From: Diphasiastrum complanatum
Taxonomy: Eukaryota > Streptophyta > Lycopodiopsida > Lycopodiales > Lycopodiaceae
Reading direction: 5' to 3'
Length of the DNA stretch: 64,000 nt
Assembly: GCA_029204225.1 (NCBI GenBank)
Contig: CM055102.1
Span: 7,608,587 to 7,672,586, forward strand
Every line of letters begins with the position of its first letter. Position 1 is the stretch's first letter. The position numbers were made by a program, and so were the translations under genes. The notes under the pieces were generated by a model, which did no database searches, was not told the origin of the DNA, and was given only the letters and a program-made list of their open reading frames with translations. Below, piece after piece: positions 58,100 through 64,000 of this stretch.

Positions 58100-59412
58100 T
58101 GTTGGATTATTCTCCTTCCTACTAATCGACTAATCGGTTTTAATTCTCATCCATTGTTTATCCAGTTCTACAGATTTTCCTGTGTCTTTATACAGTCTGC
58201 AGAATTACAAGTGTTTTTACATAGTCTATAAAAATACACGGAGTTTAACAACAGTGTCGCAATTTCTCTCTCTACAATCCTAATAGTGTCGCCTGTCAGG
58301 AATTACGAGTAAAATTACAGTGTCGTCTTTTTTGTCTTTTTTTGTGACACATCATCTGTTAGAAATTATGTGTAAAAATGTTGTGTCACCTTTTTTGCAT
58401 TTTTTTGCTTGTCAAGAAATGAAAGTAAAAATGCAAAGTCACATTTTTCGTATTTTTCAAAGTGCCTCAAATGTTAAGGAAATGACTATGGCAAAGTGTG
58501 GAGCTACCTCAATATTAAGGACATGAGATTTTACGATAGTGTCGCCTTTTTTGCAAAAAGTTGACATTGTCATTTTTTTGCGACACTATCGCCTGTGGCA
58601 GTTTTAGTTCATTCATGCAGAGTGACGGTTTTAGTTCAGACTATTTATGGCCAATTGTCACCGCTTATCAGCAATTATTTTTGAGAAGGAACTGGATGAA
58701 TGCCAGCGGACTCCATCCAACTGGCAGTCGCATTTGAAGACCTAAATACTTAGTATAAATCAATTGTTCATGCATCTCAATTATGATATGAAAAGATCTG
58801 AAAATGTGATTGTGAATTGTGAAGGAGTGGAGTGTTATTACACGACGCTTCCTACGCTTTTATCAAGCAAATCGTTCACAATCAGAAAGTATTGTGGTTC
58901 TTATCAAGCAGATCGTTCACAATCAAAAAGTATTGTAGTTAGCTCTCTACAAGCTTTAAAGTTTGAGCTCTCTTGAGCATTCTAGCTCAGTCTTTTAGGA
59001 ATTTATTTTAGAGTTGCTATTGCGCTTCTGCTTATCAACAGAGCTGCTTATTATCAAACTTATTTTCAGCTACTCAGAGACAGCTTAGAATGCACGGTTT
59101 TTGTCCACTATTGTTTTGCGCTCATTAGCATCTGATTTTGTTTTTCTGCATTAATAGTATTTCTTATTGCGTTTAGTATATGTCAGAATGCATGCATCTC
59201 TGTATTGCTTTTGTAACTGATAAAAATTGTTTGAGAATTCAATACTTTATGTTTGGCTACGTAATCACTTAGTATCTAGCAATTTCAAAGTTAGTTGCTT
59301 AAGATTGGACGTGATTTCCATCACTACTACTTTGTTCAATTTTTTATAGGTGTAGTCATGCATTGGAAGTAGGAAGTTTCTGCTACTCCATTATCTATCC
59401 TATTTTTCGACA
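58100..59412 (+). mobile_element. Element L: 5' LTR (1313 bp)
   Basis: TGTTGGATTATTCTCC...TTTTTCGACA followed by a primer-binding site. Its first ~940 bases match the LTR at 62025; its last ~370 bases do not. The U3 part has repeated GTGTCGCCTGTCAGGAATTA-like units. Confidence 0.85.
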
Positions 59413-59645
59413 TGGTATCAGAGCATTCCGACATGGTATTAGAGCATTCTAATATGATATCAGAACATTCTTCCATAGTATCAGTGCACTACTTCTTTAT
59501 CTGAACCATCACGGTATCAGACTTGTGATCTCTATCAGGGCCTAATATTTCGATATCAGAGCGAAAGCTCTAATACTTAATATGTTTTGCGATTTCGAAT
59601 TGATATCAAATCTTCAGTTCCTTTCAACCTTTCAGTATCAGAGAA
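59413..59645 (+). repeat. Array of primer-binding-site-like motifs
   Basis: TGGTATCAGAGC at 59413 is followed by variants at 59434, 59455, 59476, 59512, 59531, 59551, 59601 and 59633 (for example TGGTATTAGAGC, TGATATCAGAAC, TAGTATCAGTGC, CGATATCAGAGC). The first four are exactly 21 bases apart. Confidence 0.85.
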
Positions 59646-59712
59646 TTAGTTTCTTGTTGTTGAAATCACTACATCTTAGCAACATCAATACAATCGACAG
59701 ACTAAGTTTCAG

Positions 59713-60331
59713 ATGGATTCTCAAAGTAAAGCTGGTCTTATCGCAGACAAGCTGAATGGATCCAATTATCATTTGTGAAAATTTAAGATGAAGACCTTGC
59801 TGATAGCCAACGAGTTATGAGATGTTGTTACAGGTACATAAGTGAAACCTGAAGACGACACAGAAGACTCAAAGTGGAAATCGAAGGATGGTAAAGCTTT
59901 CGCACTTATTATCCTCAATATATCAGATACTCAGATTGGACACATAGCTGAAGCCAGAACTTCAAAGAAAGTTTGGGACATCTTGAACTCACTTCATGAT
60001 GTAGAGGACGTAACTACTAAGTTACATCTACAAAGGAAATTCTTCACATTCAAGATGTCTAATGGTGATTCTCTTCAGAGTCACATTAACCAGTTTAAGA
60101 ATCTCTTGCAAAATTATGACATTGCTTTCAAGCTTGCCCTCTACATATGAGAACTGGGTGATGATCATATCGACACACTTAGATTTAACTCCTACTAAAG
60201 TCATCACTATGTTGCTGCAAGAAGACAATAAAAGAAGTCAAGACACTTTGTCTACTTCCTCCTCTCAGGCTCTATATGTCAACAAAGACTCTAAGCAACA
60301 AAAGCAGAAAGCTTCAAGAAGGCTACAATGA
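59713..60331 (+). pseudogene. Element L: gag
   Basis: ATG at 59713; a start of DUF4219 type (DKLNGSNYHL, then a stop, KFKMKTLLIANEL), UBN2 region in frame 59842-60150 (ARTSKKVWDILNSLHDVED, LHLQRKFFTFKMSNGDSLQS) and frame 60062-60331. Several stops (TGA at 59776 and 59818) show it is dead. Confidence 0.88.
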
Positions 60332-60735
60332 ATCAGAAGCCGACTCAAAGTCAAGGACAGTCATCAGATCCACAATCGAAGAAGAAGATGTTTTGTAGGT
60401 ATTGCAAGCGCAATAATCATGAGATTAAGGATTGTCGAATTCTCCAAGAAAAGAATGCAGCCAAGCAACCTGATCAACAAACAAACACAGTTTCATCATC
60501 TCCCCAGGTTGAAGTGGATGAAGGCACATTTATGGTCAAAGACCAAAGTGCATTTTTGGATGATTCATGGTTTCTGGGTTCTGGAGCAACTCAACACATG
60601 ACCAATCAACATGAGATTTTCAACTCCTACACGCCTTACAACACAAAGAAATTTGTTCATCTTGGAGATAATCTGATTAATTGCAAGTTAGCTCTCTCAC
60701 CAGTGGAACTAGGTCTCAAATTGTCAAAGGACTAG
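60328..60735 (+). pseudogene. Element L: zinc knuckle and protease, then deletion
   Basis: Frame reads CRYCKRNNHEIKDC (CCHC) near residue 24 and SWFLGSGATQHMTNQHEIFN near residue 80. Copia protease has DSGAT here, so the catalytic Asp is replaced by Gly and the enzyme would be inactive. After about 60700 the sequence jumps to the RT end: integrase and most RT are deleted. Confidence 0.9.
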
Positions 60736-61465
60736 TGTCCTCAAGCAATTCATGAAAAGCAGTAAATACGTAAGTATCCTTACCATTATATTATATGATC
60801 TCTTATGTACGCAATGATCTGTACCAGGCCAGACATAGCTTTTGCAGTCAACTCTCTCAGTCAGTTTATGACTAGCCTTGGTGTAACACATTGGAAGGCT
60901 CTAATCATAGTCATGAGATATCTTCGAGCTACTATGGACTTTTGCATTTGTTATGGAGTAGTCGGAGAATGACAAGCTCAATCTACTCATTGGTTACACA
61001 GATGCAAGTTGGGCATGAGATGTAGACACCAGTAAATTCACATCTGGATTTACATTCTTCCTCAACAATGGTCCGATTTCCTGGAACAGTCACAAGCAAT
61101 CTTTGATAGCTCTATCTTTCACTAAATCAGAGTATATCGTAGCCGCTCAAGCTACAAAGGAAGCAATCTGGTTGAGGAACTTACTTTCAGATATCGGTCT
61201 GAATCAATATGCTCCGACGACATTATTTTGTGATAATCAAAGTGCCATTGCTTTATCAGCCAATCCTAGGTTTCATTCCAAAAGTAAGCACATTGAACTG
61301 AAGTAGCACTTTGTTAGAAGCAAATTTCTCGACAAGGAAATAGACTTGCAGTACTGTAGAATGCAAGACATGACAACAGATATTTTCACCAAAGCATTAA
61401 GCTTGGAAGCACATAGAAGGGTCTGTGTAGAACTAAGTTTGGAGGTCAAGGCATTCAAGGATTGG
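60736..61465 (+). pseudogene. Element L: RT end and RNase H
   Basis: Reads [20 protein letters not shown] near 60810, [17 protein letters not shown], then RNase H in frames 61103-61306 (SLIALSFTKSEYIVAAQATK, LFCDNQSAIALSANPRFHSK) and 61346-61585 (MTTDIFTKALSLEAHRR). Stops and shifts interrupt it. The RNase H end is very like that of K. Confidence 0.9.
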
Positions 61466-61569
61466 CTAAAAGCATGGTTTGGTGGTACAACATGGACTTT
61501 CAAGGACACTACCTTTTTTGGGGTACACATGCACTTTTGTATTATTATACACTATTTTCAGCTAATACT

Positions 61570-61925
61570 TTTGACTTGCCATTAATTTTTAATCGTACCT
61601 TAAAAGTATGTCAGGTAACATATCATTGGAAAGCACTAGTCAAGCACTTCCTAACGCACCAAACTTCGTTGAAATTGGAATTACCACTAAAACGTTATGT
61701 CATTTTAATATGGACTCAAAAAAATTATGATTAATAAAATCCCAATACATTTGACTTGCCATAACTTTTTTACCGTAGCTTGGAAGTATGCTATCTATGG
61801 ATATCATTGAAAAGCCCTTATTGAGTGCTTTCTAACGCACCAAACTTCCCTGAAATTGGACTTACCACTAAAAAGTTATGTCATTTTTAATGTGGACTTC
61901 AAAAAATTATGAGTAATAAAATCTC
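61570..61925 (+). repeat. 180-bp tandem duplication before L polypurine tract
   Basis: Copies start at 61570 and 61750 (TTTGACTTGCCAT) and share CTAACGCACCAAACTTC, ACCACTAAAA-GTTATGTCA and AAAAAATTATGA. Non-coding. Confidence 0.9.
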
Positions 61926-62011
61926 CAAAAAGTGAAAAATGTACTACCAAAAGGTACAATGAAAAATGGGTTCTTTTTTTGTACCACCAAACCATGCTTT
62001 TAGACGATTCA

Positions 62012-62024
62012 GATTAAGAGAGAA
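62012..62024 (+). promoter_or_regulatory. Element L polypurine tract
   Basis: GATTAAGAGAGAA directly before the LTR start TGTTGGG; the second-strand priming site. Confidence 0.85.
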
Positions 62025-63484
62025 TGTTGGGTTATTCTCCTTCCTACTAATCGACTATTCGGTTTTAATCCTGATCCATTGTTTGTCCAGTTCTACAGAT
62101 TTTTCACTGTCTTTATACAGTCTGCAGAATTACAAGTGTTTTTACACAGTCTGCAGAAATACATGGAGTTCAACAGTTTGCATTTTCTCTCTTTAAAATC
62201 CTGATAGTGTCGCCTGTTAGGAATTATGAGTAAAATTACAATGTCGCCTTTTTCGTCTGTTTTGCGACACTGTCGCCTGTCAGGAATTACGTGTAAAAAT
62301 ACAGTGTCGTCTTTTTCACCTGTCAAGAATTGTGAGTAAAAATGCAGAGTCGTATTTTTCACATTTTTCAAAGTGCCTCAAATGTTAAGGAAATGACTCT
62401 GGCAAAGTGGGCTATCCCAATATTAAGGAAATGAGATTTTACAACATTGTCGTCTTTTTCGCAAAAAGCTGACACTGTCGCTTTTTTACAACACTGCCTG
62501 TGACAGTTTTAGTTCATTTATGCAGAGTGACAGTTTTAGTTCATTTATGCAGACAGACTGTTTACGGCCAATTGTCACCACTTATCAGCAATTATTTCTG
62601 AGAAGGAACTGGATGAATGCCAGCGGACTCCAGCCAACTGGCAGTCGCATTTGAAGATCTGAACACTTAGTATAAATCAGTTGTTCATACATCTCATAAA
62701 AAAATCTGAAAATATTATTGTGAATTGTGAAAGAGTTGAGTGTTATTACACGACGCTTCCTGCACTCTTATCAAGCAGATCGTTCACAATAAAAAAAGTA
62801 TTGTAGTTAGCTCTTTATCAAGCTTTCAAGCTTGAACTCTCTTGAGCATTTTAGATCAATCTTTTAGAGATTTATTTTAGAGTTGCTATTGCGCTACTGC
62901 TTATCAGTTCACATTCACTAGTAAGTGCAACAGAGCGGAAGACTGTGCATCAGAAGTTGTGCCATTTAGGTTGTAACCACTTGTGTTGTTCATATTGAAC
63001 AAATACTCTCATGCTAAGCATTCATTGTAAACTATCAACAATGCTTCTTCTTTTTTCTGTGTCTAATCTCGATATGTGTGTGTTGTGATTGATTACACTT
63101 CCTCAATTGCTTTTCTCAATCCGTTTACTCAGTCTGATCGAATCACGGATGTCTTTGACTTCTTAGAATTCAATCAGACGACGGCTGTTTTTGACGCCTG
63201 AGGAATGAACACTATCTTTCTGCACTACCACATTGTATTCTGGATTGAACTTCACTTTCAAATTGATCGATAGTAATTCCACCTACTATTAATCCTCTTC
63301 GGTGAACTATACTCAAATCAAGAAATTCGTTGAGTATGAAATTATTTCAGTGGTCCTTAACACATGAGCTGTGATTCTATTCGCATTTTCTATCTCTTCC
63401 TTGTCATCGGGATCATTCTTGCTGATAGTCAATAGCAGCCTACATCGGGGGAGTTATTCCGCTTTCTCTCTTCCTTCCCCAACA
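62025..63484 (+). mobile_element. Element L: 3' LTR (1460 bp)
   Basis: TGTTGGGTTATTCTCC...CCTTCCCCAACA. Matches the 5' LTR to about 62900, then is unrelated to it for the last ~580 bases. No 5-bp duplication flanks L (CATCA left, TGTTA right). Confidence 0.8.
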
Positions 63485-63815
63485 TGTTAGATTCATTTGA
63501 TTCTAAGTTTTTTGGAGTTAGTGAGATTTTCTACACTTAGAACTTTTTTGTATTTCTCTCTCTGCCCTAGAGCTTGTAGTTGGTTTCTCTCTCTACCCGA
63601 GAGCAATGCTTTTTTATACTTAGTTTTTTTCATCCACAAGTCTCCACATGTGTGAATGTACTTTGGTGAATGATATATGCATGTTTCATTGTGCTCTTGC
63701 CTTAGATTTGTGAATTAGATCTTGGATTTCAATCTATGCTTGATCTTTGTGCAATCACCCACATCTTAGGAGATCAATACACTTTTGGGGCTTCCCACAC
63801 GTGTGAAATTTAACA
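63485..63815 (+). mobile_element. A-type LTR abutting the L 3' LTR
   Basis: Starts TGTTAGATTC at the base after the L LTR and ends CACACGTGTGAAATTTAACA. CT-rich tracts (TTTCTCTCTCTACCC) match LTR A. At 331 bp it is about half the length of LTR A. No primer-binding site follows. Confidence 0.7.
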
Positions 63816-64000
63816 AATTGCACATGGGAAAGGTTTATTATGATGTTTGTCCTTACAAAATACTGCTTAAAACTAGTCGTTCTAATACTAGAGGCTTTGG
63901 AGCATATCCTATCTAGATGATTTGAGAAATTCAACATCCCGCAAGTCAAGAAGTTAAGCCTATAAAATAATATGCATATCAATATGCGCCTGGGAGTACT
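63816..64000. other. No gene seen at window end
   Basis: Short AT-rich flank with no recognisable motif; may belong to an element continuing outside the window. Confidence 0.5.

Overview
The window is nuclear DNA of a land plant. It has one recognisable host gene, a two-exon secreted pectinesterase (11119-13578, +), in a landscape of decayed and nested LTR retrotransposons, mostly Ty1/copia type with one Ty3/gypsy type. Plant evidence: GT...AG splicing of a plant-type pectinesterase, copia primer-binding sites matching the initiator-Met tRNA motif TGGTATCAGAGC, UBN2/DUF4219-type gag proteins, and abundant microsatellites. Species and lineage cannot be named from the sequence. There are no bacterial operons, CRISPR arrays, tRNA or rRNA genes that I can see.

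Layout. 1-2.8 kb: gene-free, with CA, TA, GA, TG and GAA repeats. 2.8-6 kb: copia remnant G (-). 6-9.5 kb: gene-free, with a strong hairpin, a ~320-bp tandem repeat and a promoter-like ACGT-rich stretch. 9.5-13.6 kb: pectinesterase and its duplicated leader region. 14.9-19.3 kb: copia remnant F (+). 19.4-22.5 kb: copia fragments H and K (-). 22.5-32.2 kb: a gypsy element arranged as a ~1.55-kb near-identical inverted repeat, with tandem protease domains and two unrecognised accessory reading frames. 32.5-53.5 kb: copia elements A, B, X, M and D nested in one another. 53.5-58.1 kb: copia elements E and P (-). 58.1-63.5 kb: copia element L (+). 63.5-64 kb: another LTR.

Main structural result. 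The 32.5-57 kb nest reads as scrambled, but one inversion of about 8.9 kb (breakpoints near 35450 and 44307) repairs it. Undoing it rejoins the gag gene of B and the integrase/RT parts of X. It also places X as an insertion in the RNase H gene of E, with the two E halves abutting its ends. B itself sits in the gag gene of A, with 262-bp LTRs and a 5-bp target duplication.

Other notable signals: a long frame in the gypsy region whose in-frame stops are mostly TAG, as expected from C-to-T decay of methylated CAG; an array of about nine primer-binding-site-like motifs behind the 5' LTR of L; LTRs of L that share their first part and then diverge completely; a 5.5-kb element interior (D) with no recognisable coding; and CCAAT-box and CACACGTGTG arrays in LTRs. 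The pectinesterase is the only gene likely to be doing host work. The rest is a record of repeated insertion, deletion and rearrangement.
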